Source of the DNA: Eggerthella sp. YY7918
GTDB taxonomy: Bacteria > Actinomycetota > Coriobacteriia > Coriobacteriales > Eggerthellaceae
Direction: 5' to 3'
Length of the DNA: 64,000 bases
Assembly (NCBI RefSeq): GCF_000270285.1
Contig: NC_015738.1
Coordinates: 2,294,001-2,358,000 of the forward strand
Shown: piece after piece, positions 33,790-41,613 of the stretch
Numbering within the stretch: position 1 is the stretch's first letter
Layout: every line of letters begins with the position of its first letter
Made by a program: the position numbers and the translations under genes
The notes under the pieces: generated by a model
Databases searched by the model: none
Seen by the model: the letters and a program-made list of their open reading frames with translations, nothing else
Told to the model about the DNA's origin: nothing

Positions 33790-35159
33790 GAAATCCTCCT
33801 GCGGTACTTCGTCGTGCGTCTGCTCCAGAGGTTGATAAACAGAATGACGATGAAGCTAAAGATCATGATGATGACGGTCCAGAACAGCGCCACTTCGGTA
33901 TTGCCGCTCATCCATTCGAAGTAGATCGCGATGGGGATGGTGCGCGTAATACCCAGGTAGTTGCCGGCCAAAAACAGCGTAGCGCCGAACTCGCCGAGCG
34001 CGCGGGCGAACGACAGCACCGCCCCCGCCGCAATGGACGACCACGACAGCGGCAGCATGAGCTTGAAGAAAATCTTGCCGTTGCTCCACCCCAACGTCCG
34101 CGCCGCATCGAGCATATTCGGATCAAGGTTCTCAAACGCGCCGCGAGCGCTACGGTACATGAGCGGAAACGCCACCACCACCGCTGCAAGCACCGTGGCC
34201 TGCCAGCTGAAGATGAGCGGAAAGCCAATATCGATGAACCACTGGCCGATGCCCGTATTCTTTCCAAACGCGAGCAACAGCAAAAAGCCGCAGACCGTAG
34301 GCGGCAACACCATGGGAATGGTGAAAATGGAATCGGCAATGTCCTGCGCCCGCGCGGGAATGCGCAGGCTAAAGTACGCTGCAGCCAGACCGAGGACGAA
34401 TATGAACACGATGGCCGTCCCCGTGGTTTTGAGAGTGACCCACAGAGGACTCAGGTCGATGGAGGCCAGAAAAGCACCAAACGCTTCAAGACCATCGGGC
34501 GCGGCGGCGACGGTTACGCCGTCCGCAGAAACGAGCGTACCGAAGTCGGCATGCGTTAGTTTGACCCGTGCCGGATTCGCAGAATCGGTTACATCCGAGC
34601 CGTCTGCACCGATGACGCAAGCGAAATACTCGTCCGGCATAAGCTCTTGATCGAAGCGATACACCACACCGTCGCGCTCCACCTCAGGCTCGCTGGTGAA
34701 CAGCCATTCGCCTTCCGTTGACAGCACAGCGCCACCCCGCGCGTTGGCTTCATCGAGCACGACGATCAACTGTTTAAGATAGGTGCAGCTTGTCGGCGAG
34801 GCCGCGTCGAAGCCGACTTCGCTCGCGACTTCCGCAGGCACGTAGACCACCGTCACGTTTTCACTTGCAACGAGCGCTACACTGCCGGGTTTATCTGAAA
34901 CAAGATAGTGATAGCCCCGATAGATACCATCGATGTCGCTATTGCTGCCCACCTGGGCACGGGAAAAGTCTTCGATAGCAAACGGGCTCCCGTCGACGGT
35001 GGCCGCATCGCCCTGTTCAGATACCTGCACCTCTTCGCCCTGGGTCGCCCAAGCGATTGATGGCAGGCAGGCAACCCCCACGCATAGCGCAAGCAGCAAA
35101 GCGGCGAAGACACGCGCCGCAGAAGTCGTTCCACGCACAGAGGTTGTCAGCTTGTTCAT
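33786..35159 (-). CDS. modB: molybdate ABC permease ModB fused to a secreted N-terminal domain
   Basis: A 457-residue protein, about twice normal ModB length. Residues 1-40 look like a signal peptide or first TM (FAALLLALCVGVACLPSIAWA); residues 41 to about 235 form a soluble extracytoplasmic domain with no motif I recognise; residues 240-457 are a standard ModB permease with five or more TMs and the cytoplasmic EAA loop NMLDAARTLGWSNGKIFFK. The single open frame with no internal stop and overlap with modC argues for a true fusion. The soluble part does not look like a ModA repeat. It may sense or hold substrate at the permease mouth. Confidence 0.88.
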   Translation of the reverse strand: MNKLTTSVRGTTSAARVFAALLLALCVGVACLPSIAWATQGEEVQVSEQGDAATVDGSPFAIEDFSRAQVGSNSDIDGIYRGYHYLVSDKPGSVALVASENVTVVYVPAEVASEVGFDAASPTSCTYLKQLIVVLDEANARGGAVLSTEGEWLFTSEPEVERDGVVYRFDQELMPDEYFACVIGADGSDVTDSANPARVKLTHADFGTLVSADGVTVAAAPDGLEAFGAFLASIDLSPLWVTLKTTGTAIVFIFVLGLAAAYFSLRIPARAQDIADSIFTIPMVLPPTVCGFLLLLAFGKNTGIGQWFIDIGFPLIFSWQATVLAAVVVAFPLMYRSARGAFENLDPNMLDAARTLGWSNGKIFFKLMLPLSWSSIAAGAVLSFARALGEFGATLFLAGNYLGITRTIPIAIYFEWMSGNTEVALFWTVIIMIFSFIVILFINLWSRRTTKYRRRIS

Positions 35160-35234
35160 GCCATCCCCGTCATACGCGCGGAGACGGGCCCTTCACCCGC
35201 CTCCGCGCTCACCAGCGTTTCTCTTGAACCTGCC

Positions 35235-36131
35235 CTACGATATCAGTTCAAAGCCCCATTCTTGCCACAACTTCTTTGCTTCTGCGTCCGAGGTAGCCCA
35301 TTCCAAAAACTCCTGCGCCGCCTCGGTCTGCTGAGAATCTTTACACAAGGCAACGGGATACACAATGTTTTTGTGCGTGTCGGCCGGAACCACGCCGACC
35401 ACTTTCACGCCGCCGAAACGATACACGTCGGAGCTGTAGACAAACGCAACATCAACCGCACCGGATTCAGCCTGCTTGCAGACGTTGCCGACCGAACTTT
35501 GCAGGTTGACCTTGCCCTCAAGAGGCGTGCCCTCGTACGTACCGTCAGTGCCTGTACTCTCTTTGCCCGTCTTGCCCAAGTCGTCAATGAAGCAATTCAC
35601 CGTAGAAAGCGATTGGTTCGCATAGTTTCCCGCAGGCACGGAAGCATCGCCCACGGCCACCGTGTACGCGCCCGTCGCGATGTCGTCGAGCGTGAGTTCG
35701 GTAATGTTGGAGTTTTCACCGACCACCATCACCAAATCGTTTTTGAACAGGTCGAAGCGCGTCGTTTCGTCCACATAGCCCGCCTCAACCGCGTCATCCA
35801 TCTTGCCCTTCGACGCGCTGATCAGCAGGTCTGCGTACGCGCCGCCGGCCAATTGCTCGTTCAGTTCGCCGGAAGAAAGGTACTGCGTGTCTTTGAACGT
35901 CACCCAGCTGTGTTCCTGCGTGTAGAGTTCTTGCACCGCATCCATGGCCTTCGAAAGCGAATTTGCGGCGAACAGCTGCAGCTCAACTGCTTCATGCTGG
36001 CTGGTGTCGGCCGGTTGCTGAGGTTCTTCATCCTGCTTTGTTTCACCTGATGAACAGCCCGCCAGTAGACCCGCACCCATCAGTGCGCAAGCGCACATCG
36101 TCACCGCCACGATGCGAAGAGACTTCTTCAT
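35235..36131 (-). CDS. modA: molybdate ABC transporter substrate-binding lipoprotein ModA
   Basis: A 298-residue lipoprotein. The signal MKKSLRIVAVTMCACALMGA ends at the lipobox LAGCSSG. The mature protein has the ModA pattern LQLFAANSLSKAMDAVQELY near its start, ADLLISASKGKMD, LVMVVGENSN, AVGDASVPAGNYA and the later VDVAFVYSSDVY; the Ser and Ala/Val backbone sites in these loops bind the oxyanion. The ATG at 36131 has GGGGGAAT upstream; the longer frame start at 36173 does not add signal. It is first in modABC behind an excellent promoter. Confidence 0.93.
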   Translation of the reverse strand: MKKSLRIVAVTMCACALMGAGLLAGCSSGETKQDEEPQQPADTSQHEAVELQLFAANSLSKAMDAVQELYTQEHSWVTFKDTQYLSSGELNEQLAGGAYADLLISASKGKMDDAVEAGYVDETTRFDLFKNDLVMVVGENSNITELTLDDIATGAYTVAVGDASVPAGNYANQSLSTVNCFIDDLGKTGKESTGTDGTYEGTPLEGKVNLQSSVGNVCKQAESGAVDVAFVYSSDVYRFGGVKVVGVVPADTHKNIVYPVALCKDSQQTEAAQEFLEWATSDAEAKKLWQEWGFELIS

Positions 36132-36226
36132 GGATTCCCCCATCCCTGCCGAATATCCACTCCATGTTGTCATACCTCGGAGAACGAGCCCGCAGAAGCG
36201 ATGCTCTTCCCTTTGTAGTGCGTGTT

Positions 36227-36255
36227 ATATTATTCTTATTTGAGGATATAGTCAA
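36227..36255 (-). promoter_or_regulatory. promoter of modABC with shared Mo motif
   Basis: On the minus strand TTGACT (36255-36250) and TAATAT (36232-36227) are separated by exactly 17 bp, a near-consensus sigma-70-type promoter 96 bp before modA. The 17-bp motif at 36232-36248 covers the spacer, so a protein bound there would block transcription. TTATAT and ATATAG half-sites flank it, recalling but not matching ModE boxes. Confidence 0.7.
36232..36248 (-). promoter_or_regulatory. copy of the Mo-locus motif in the modA promoter spacer
   Basis: ATTCTTATTTGAGGATA on the plus strand, 15 of 17 identical with the copy before moaA at 32608-32624. It lies between the -10 and -35 boxes of the modABC promoter. 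Confidence 0.4.
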
Positions 36256-36337
36256 CCAAGAATGGTCGAATTACGCGGATACGAATCGCACGGACGGGCG
36301 GAAGCCGCAAGCATACGACGCGGAGCATCGCCTTCGG

Positions 36338-37126
36338 CTAACGGCCCTTCCACACAGGTTCACGCTTCTCGGCAAACGCCACTTCCCCCTCATGGGCATC
36401 TTCGCTGTTGCGTGTAATGTTCTCATATTCTTCGAGCACACTCCAACCTTCAGAGGGATAAACGAGGGGCTGCCCCATGGTCTCGATCACCGTACGCTTC
36501 GAATACTTGATGGCCAGCGGCGCACCCTTTGCGATACTGCGAGCCAAATCAAGCGCCTTTTCCAGCACCTGATCGGACGGCACTACATAGTTGACCAGAC
36601 CCCAGGAAAGCGCTTTAGCGGCATCAATGGGTTCTGAGGTGAGTACCAGTTCCATAGCGAACTTGAAAGGCAGGTGCTGACCGATGCGCGCAAGAGCCCC
36701 GCCGCCAGCCGCCGTCAGTCCCCGTCGCGGCTCGGGGAGACCGAATACCGCATCCTCCGAGGCGACCGCCAAATCGCAGGCAAGCGCAATTTCAGTTCCG
36801 CCACCGAGCGCCTTGCCGTTCACCGCCGCGATGATGGGCTTATCGAATGTACGCTTTGTCATGCCGGCGAATCCCCAGGCTTCCTTGCCGGTGGGAGCGT
36901 GCCACGTGCCCGCCGCCAGCTCCTTTAGATCAGCTCCGGCGCAGAAGCACGAACCGGTATTGGTCAGCACGACGGCGCGCAGGTCATCGTCACGATCAAA
37001 TTCATCAAGCGTCTCACACAGCTCCTCCCACATCTTCGAAGACAGCGCATTGCGCGCTTCCGGTCGATTCAGCGTGACAATGCGAACACCTTCGCGATCT
37101 TCGACCTCTATGGTTTCGAGCTGCAT
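36338..37126 (-). CDS. enoyl-CoA hydratase/isomerase family protein, CaiD-like
   Basis: A 262-residue crotonase. The oxyanion-hole segments are SCFCAGADLKELAAG and AAVNGKALGGGTEIALACD, and a catalytic Glu is in FGLPEPRRGLTAAGG. The C-terminus EDAHEGEVAFAEKREPVWKGR minus its first two residues closely resembles the end of E. coli carnitinyl-CoA dehydratase CaiD, so a CaiD-type hydratase is the best guess. The ATG at 37126 has AAGGGGG. It is a lone gene here; a CaiA-like dehydrogenase lies 12 kb away. Confidence 0.88.
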   Translation of the reverse strand: MQLETIEVEDREGVRIVTLNRPEARNALSSKMWEELCETLDEFDRDDDLRAVVLTNTGSCFCAGADLKELAAGTWHAPTGKEAWGFAGMTKRTFDKPIIAAVNGKALGGGTEIALACDLAVASEDAVFGLPEPRRGLTAAGGGALARIGQHLPFKFAMELVLTSEPIDAAKALSWGLVNYVVPSDQVLEKALDLARSIAKGAPLAIKYSKRTVIETMGQPLVYPSEGWSVLEEYENITRNSEDAHEGEVAFAEKREPVWKGR

Positions 37127-37300
37127 AGCGACCCCCTTCTTCTTCCGCGCAGGACAACCCGTGCGAATGTCCGAATAGCCAGAATTCATGGCGCGACGCA
37201 GGAGCTTACCTCCACGCGCACTCGAAGCTTTTCTTCATTCTAGGAAGGGGGCTACCACCCGTCCAGGGGCAGATGCGGTCCTCTGTCGGTCCAGCTAGTT

Positions 37301-37915
37301 TTAACGATGTCGGGATTTCGCGGAAAGATCAACGACACGAGTGGCAATGCGATCGGTTAGTGCGGGGGAATGCGAAACGAACACAAGGCCGATGCCGCGG
37401 CGCGTCGTTTCAGCCACGAGAAAACGCCAGATTTGAGCCTGGGTGACGGCATCAAGCATGGTGGACATCTCGTCGGCTACCAGGTAGCGCGGATTGGCGG
37501 CCAGCGCGCGAGCGATGCAGAAACGCTGCAGCTCGCCGCCGGAGAGCTCATGCGGAAAACGACGCAGCCATTTACGTTGGATACCCAGGTCATCAAGCAG
37601 CTGAGTCGGCACCTCCCCCGCTTCGGCAAGCGTCTTCTCCATGCGCATACGCGGGTCGACGGCGGCCTCGGGATGCTGCAAGATAAGCTGCACCGGACAC
37701 GTGCCACACTTGGGAAGCGGCTCGCCATCCACAAGGATTTCGCCCTGTTGCGGACGCTCGTAACCAGTCAGCAGACGGCAGAGCGTCGTTTTGCCAAATC
37801 CGGACGGCGCCGACAGAGCCACGCGCTCATCAGGAGCTACGGCCAGGTCGAAATCGCGATACAACGGTTCGCGCGCACCAGGATGCGCAAAGGTGATGCC
37901 ACGAGCCTCAAGCAT
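37301..37915 (-). CDS. peptide/nickel-type ABC transporter ATP-binding protein, second ATPase
   Basis: A 204-residue ATPase of the DppF/NikE class, last gene of the ABC operon. Walker A is SAPSGFGKTTL, signature HELSGGELQRFCIARAL, Walker B YLVADEMSTMLD, and switch His in VSHSP. It is short because the C-terminal oligopeptide-transporter extension is missing. The ATG at 37915 has GAAGGGAG. A 211-bp gap containing an inverted repeat separates it from the first ATPase gene. Confidence 0.9.
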   Translation of the reverse strand: MLEARGITFAHPGAREPLYRDFDLAVAPDERVALSAPSGFGKTTLCRLLTGYERPQQGEILVDGEPLPKCGTCPVQLILQHPEAAVDPRMRMEKTLAEAGEVPTQLLDDLGIQRKWLRRFPHELSGGELQRFCIARALAANPRYLVADEMSTMLDAVTQAQIWRFLVAETTRRGIGLVFVSHSPALTDRIATRVVDLSAKSRHR

Positions 37916-37986
37916 GGGAGTCTCCCTTCTTTCGGCTTTTTGTCGCAGTCGAGAAGTCTTTGTTTTTCACGCAGGTAGACCGTTTT

Positions 37987-38117
37987 TGGCAAAAAAGACG
38001 CGATTTGGTAACGAAATTGACCTTTTGCAGCCAATCATACGTCCAATTCCGCGTAAAAGCCCAGTTCACGAAAACAGGAGCGGGGAATTCCATTACCAAA
38101 ACGGCAGTTTTTTGCCA
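37987..38117. repeat. imperfect long inverted repeat between the two ATPase genes
   Basis: Arms of about 34 bp: 37987-38021 starts TGGCAAAAAAGACGCGATTT and goes on GGTAACGAAATTG; the complement of 38117-38084 starts TGGCAAAAAACTGCCGTTTT and goes on GGTAATGGAATTC. The 62-bp centre has its own weaker dyad. The stretch is AT-rich against the surrounding genes. It may be a small mobile palindromic element or an RNA structure that lowers read-through into the second ATPase gene. Confidence 0.6.
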
Positions 38118-38126
38118 TTTTTGCAT

Positions 38127-39209
38127 CTATATCACTTCGCTTTCCTGTTCGAACCCGGTCTGTAGGCCGTCCCCGACGAGCGGATTTCCAGGCAAAAAGT
38201 CATGCTCCGGCAACGCATGCCAGAGTTCACGGCTAAACGGATGCTCCAGCAGGTCGGGAGAGGCGAAGTTCGCGACCGCTGTCTCTTCCACCACGGTGCC
38301 ATCCTTGAACACCGCCACGCGGTCGGCCACATGCAGCGCCAATTCGATGTCGTGGGTGATAAGCAGCACGCCGCCGCCCGCGTTCGCGAAGTCGCGGAAG
38401 TCGTCGAGGGCGCGTACGGCCAGGTCGAGATCGAGGCCGGGCGTAGGTTCGTCGGCGATGATCACACGCGGGTCGTCCATGAGCGCGCAGCACAGAAGCA
38501 CACGGCGCGCCATGCCACCCGACAGTTCGAAAGGATACTGCTGAGCCACTTTCTCGCTCAAACCGTAGCGTGCGAACAGTTCCTCGCGTTTGCGGCGACG
38601 CTCTTCGTGGTCTGCCTCCGGGTGTGCGAAGCCCTCCACCTGGCGACCCACCTTCATGAGCGGGTCGAGATGGTTCACGCTCTGCGGCACGAGCGACACG
38701 CCCCGGCCGCGCACGCGCTCGAGTGCGGCAGCGTCCATAGACTCGCCATCGAACCAAATGCGACCGCACACGGTGGCGTTCGGCTCGAACAGACCAAGTA
38801 TTGCGTCAGCCAAGAGTGTCTTGCCGGACCCCGACGCGCCCACCACCGCCACAATCTCGCCCACGTGCACCGAAATGCTCAGACTCTCAATCACCGACAC
38901 CTCGCGCTGCTTCGCGCGGAAGAACGGCGCGTCCTCGTCATACATACGGAAGGCCACGCTCAAGTCCTCCACCTGCAGCAGGTGATGCCCGTGCTCGTGA
39001 CGCGACACAGGGGCGTGGCGATGGTGATGATGTTTCTGCATGTCGGCGTGCGCAATGGCCTCATGCGGGATGCCCGCAGCTCCGGCCTGCGGGTTCGCGC
39101 CAGGGAGACTGACGGGCGCATCATGTGAGACGCTCGCGCGCTCAGGCTGCTGCTGTGCCTTAGGGAGGTTAACATATGCTTCGGCTTCGTGTTTAGCCTG
39201 ATCGTTCAT
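38127..39209 (-). CDS. peptide/nickel-type ABC transporter ATP-binding protein with His-rich N-terminus
   Basis: A 360-residue ATPase of the DppD/NikD class. Walker A is VGASGSGKTLL, signature FELSGGMARRVLLC, Walker B VIIADEPTPGLD and switch His in ITHDIE. The first 75 residues are an extra leader ending in a His-rich stretch (HHHHRHAPVSRHEHGHH). Such tracts bind Ni, Co or Zn, so metal handling is plausible. The ATG at 39209 has GGAGGGG, 10 bp after the upstream permease stop. It ends in the C-terminal extension LEHPFSRELWHALP typical of this class. Confidence 0.9.
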   Translation of the reverse strand: MNDQAKHEAEAYVNLPKAQQQPERASVSHDAPVSLPGANPQAGAAGIPHEAIAHADMQKHHHHRHAPVSRHEHGHHLLQVEDLSVAFRMYDEDAPFFRAKQREVSVIESLSISVHVGEIVAVVGASGSGKTLLADAILGLFEPNATVCGRIWFDGESMDAAALERVRGRGVSLVPQSVNHLDPLMKVGRQVEGFAHPEADHEERRRKREELFARYGLSEKVAQQYPFELSGGMARRVLLCCALMDDPRVIIADEPTPGLDLDLAVRALDDFRDFANAGGGVLLITHDIELALHVADRVAVFKDGTVVEETAVANFASPDLLEHPFSRELWHALPEHDFLPGNPLVGDGLQTGFEQESEVI

Positions 39210-39218
39210 ACTCCCCTC

Positions 39219-40202
39219 CTATTCTTGTGCGCTGTGCGGATCGACGAGTTTGCGCAGGTTCGACCCCGCCGCGTCGAACAGCAGCACCGTTGCCATAAGT
39301 GCGAGGCCCGGGAACACCGCAAGCCACCACATGCCCGCCGAAAGATAAGCCATCGCCTCGCTGAGGATGACGCCGATGGCGGGCTGCTCGGGCGGCAGAC
39401 CAAAGCCGAGGAAGGTCACGGCCGCCTCGTGCAGAATAGCGTGCGGGAACAGCAACACTAACCCCACGATGAACTGCGGTAACACGTAAGGCAGCATGTG
39501 GCGCGTGGCGATGCTCGCCGGCCCCTGCCCCAGCTTACGTGCCGCCGCCACGAACGTCGATTCCTTGAGCTGTAAGATTTCAGCGCGAATGACGCGGGTG
39601 AGACTCGGCCAGTGCGTCACGGCCACACCAATGGTGACACCCCAGAATCCCTTGCCCAGCGCGAACGAAATAAGAATGAGCAGCACGATGTGCGGAATAC
39701 CCATCATGAGGTCGATAAGCCAGGTCACCGCTGCGTCTACCTTGCGTCCACCAAGCGCAGCCGCCGCTCCTAGCACGAGCGCGATCACCGACGACACACC
39801 AGCCGCCAAGAGGCCCACCAGCACGCTGGTCGACAGGCCCGCAAGCGTGCGCAATAACATGTCGCGTCCCATCCAATCGGTGCCGAAGGGGTGCGCCAAG
39901 CTGGGCGCCAGGTTCTTCTGAGCGAAGTCTGTCGCTGTTGCCGCGTCGCCCACTACCAAGCCCGCCACCACCACAGCAGCAAGCGCCGCCACCGCCAGCA
40001 CGAACACCGCCAACGTGAGCTTACGATTCGCCACCCGCTTCGCCCGCGGAAGATGGAGCGCGGGGGTTGAGGCAGCAGCAACCTTGGAGCTGTCAGCTCC
40101 GATGGTGTCCACCAAGCGAGTTCCGCAGCGAAGCGAGGACTGTTTGAGCGACTGGGCACCGTCGGGGCTGACGGCGGACTCGCAGGTTTCTTTTCTACGC
40201 AC
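39219..40202 (-). CDS. ABC transporter permease, DppC/NikC class
   Basis: A 327-residue inner-membrane subunit with one TM near residue 50 followed by the five-helix transport domain; HPFGTDWMGRDMLLRTLAG and the EAA-loop region ESTFVAAARKLGQGPASIATRHMLP minus its ends are typical. The GTG at 40202 is chosen because AAGGGGGAG stands 4-5 bases upstream and it overlaps the dppB-type stop. Residues about 8-42 of the cytoplasmic N-terminus are encoded by a copy of the hairpin repeat found elsewhere in the window, so the repeat has been accepted in frame. It is third of the five-gene operon. Confidence 0.9.
   Translation of the reverse strand: MRRKETCESAVSPDGAQSLKQSSLRCGTRLVDTIGADSSKVAAASTPALHLPRAKRVANRKLTLAVFVLAVAALAAVVVAGLVVGDAATATDFAQKNLAPSLAHPFGTDWMGRDMLLRTLAGLSTSVLVGLLAAGVSSVIALVLGAAAALGGRKVDAAVTWLIDLMMGIPHIVLLILISFALGKGFWGVTIGVAVTHWPSLTRVIRAEILQLKESTFVAAARKLGQGPASIATRHMLPYVLPQFIVGLVLLFPHAILHEAAVTFLGFGLPPEQPAIGVILSEAMAYLSAGMWWLAVFPGLALMATVLLFDAAGSNLRKLVDPHSAQE
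40089..40175 (+). repeat. hairpin repeat copy A, inside the permease gene
   Basis: A 22-bp stem (40089-40110 with 40154-40175) encloses a 43-nt loop starting ACCAAGCGAGTTCCGCAGCG and ending TGAGCGACT. The stem has four C-to-T changes in the left arm, each of which still pairs as G-U if the plus strand is RNA. The loop differs from copy B at only 2 of 43 positions, while the stems are unrelated. AGCAACCTTGGAGC precedes both copies. Confidence 0.75.
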
Positions 40203-41178
40203 GGCTCTCCCCCTTCCGGATGCGAGGGTCAACGACGCCGTAGAGCATGTTCGCTATGAGGTTGCCGCCGAATACGAATGCGGCCGAGAGCACCGCGATG
40301 CCCGCGAGCAGCGCTACGTCGCCGCCGAGGCCGGCCGTCACCGCCGCCTGCCCGAGGCCTGGATACGAAAACACTTGCTCCACCAGCACCGATCCGCCAA
40401 AGATTTCCGAAATGGACGCGAATTGCAGCGTGAGCGCCGGCATCATGAGGTTGCGCAGGCCGTGATGACGCAGCGCACCCCAGGTGGAGAGGCCGCGGGC
40501 GCGGGCGAAGCGTACGTAGTCGCTCTCCAGCACGTCAACCGTTTTCTCGCGCGTATGCAGCGCGATGTTCGCCACGCCTACCACCGAAAGTGTGAGCGCC
40601 GGCAGCGCCAGGTGATGCAGCGCGTCTGCCAGCGTCACGTCGGCCGCTGCCACGCCAATAGGCACCGAGAACCCAAACGGGAACCACCCCAGCCACACTG
40701 AGAACACAATAAGAAACACGAGCCCCAGCCAAAACGTCGGCACCGAAGCCAACAGGAAGCAGTAGCCCTTCACGATGCGGTCGATGAGCCGCCCCCGATT
40801 CGCGCCCGCCACAATGCCCAGCACAAACCCGAACACGCCACTGGCCACCCAGGCTGTCGCCAACAGAGCCAGCGAGTTCAGTGCCCGCGTCGCAATCACA
40901 TCAGCCACCGGCGCGTTATACCGCAGCGACGTGCCCAAATCCCCCTGCACCGCCGATGAGAGCCAGTTCACATACCGCTCCCACATAGGAGTATTCGCGC
41001 CCCAATACTCAGCCAGCTGCGCCCGCTTCGCCTCACTCATATTCACGAGTGCCGCCTGCCCCACATTAGCCTGCACCGGATCAATGGGCGAAACACTCAC
41101 CAGCACAAACGTCACCAAACTCACCGCAAACATGAGCAGCACAAACTTCACTATGTTCCGAGCAACGAACCGACCCAT
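40195..41178 (-). CDS. ABC transporter permease, DppB/NikB class
   Basis: A 327-residue permease with an N-terminal TM (KFVLLMFAVSLVTFVLVSVS) and the SPIDPVQANVG segment common in this class, then the transport domain with EAA loop YVRFARARGLSTWGALRHHGLRN minus its ends, and the family tail VVDPRIRKGE. It starts at the ATG at 41178 and its stop overlaps the next permease by 8 bp. A 435-bp repeat-filled gap separates it from the substrate-binding protein gene. Confidence 0.92.
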   Translation of the reverse strand: MGRFVARNIVKFVLLMFAVSLVTFVLVSVSPIDPVQANVGQAALVNMSEAKRAQLAEYWGANTPMWERYVNWLSSAVQGDLGTSLRYNAPVADVIATRALNSLALLATAWVASGVFGFVLGIVAGANRGRLIDRIVKGYCFLLASVPTFWLGLVFLIVFSVWLGWFPFGFSVPIGVAAADVTLADALHHLALPALTLSVVGVANIALHTREKTVDVLESDYVRFARARGLSTWGALRHHGLRNLMMPALTLQFASISEIFGGSVLVEQVFSYPGLGQAAVTAGLGGDVALLAGIAVLSAAFVFGGNLIANMLYGVVDPRIRKGESRA

Positions 41179-41613
41179 CAGCCCAACAGCATCCCCTCAG
41201 TAATCAAAAAACGGCCCGACAAGAATACCTCATACATAAGTGCAACGGCGACCAGTTCGAGTTCAAAGCACACATCCGGCCAGCGAGGAGGCTCGGATGG
41301 CGCTCACCAAGCGAGTTCCACGAGTAACAGTGGCACCCGGGAGGGTCTGCAGCACAGTTCCACACAAGCCAAGGCATCCAGTGGATTCCACGAGTAGCGT
41401 TGGTGCGGGTGGCACCCACCAAGCGAGTTCCACGAGTAGCAGTGGTACCCGGGAGGGTCTGCAGCGCAGTTCCGCACGAGCCAAACAGTCCAGTGGACTG
41501 TTTGTGCGAGCCAGGACTGTCTGAGCAGCAGGCCCTCCCGGGTACCACTGCGGACGATCCAAGGAAGTCGAGCGACTGGGCATTACCCGCACCAACGCGT
41601 CGTAGGGAAGCGT
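41179..41613. repeat. composite nested hairpin-repeat region in the ABC operon
   Basis: 435 bp with no gene. It contains rearranged copies of the hairpin family. An outer stem (41398-41410 with 41585-41597, 13 bp perfect and extended) encloses the loop start ACCAAGCGAGTTCC and loop end GAGCGACT. Inside it is a 19-bp perfect stem (41439-41457 with 41533-41551), and inside that a 9-bp perfect hairpin AAACAGTCC-AGT-GGACTGTTT (41483-41503). A direct repeat of about 79 bp (41307 and 41419, period 112 bp, starting CCAAGCGAGTTCCACGAG) shows one half was duplicated. In the operon mRNA these stems may damp expression after the binding-protein gene. Confidence 0.7.

Noticed and set aside
37908-38126. 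A 72-codon open frame (minus strand) in the gap between the two ATPase genes
   Set aside because: No ribosome site, and most of it lies on the inverted repeat arms.
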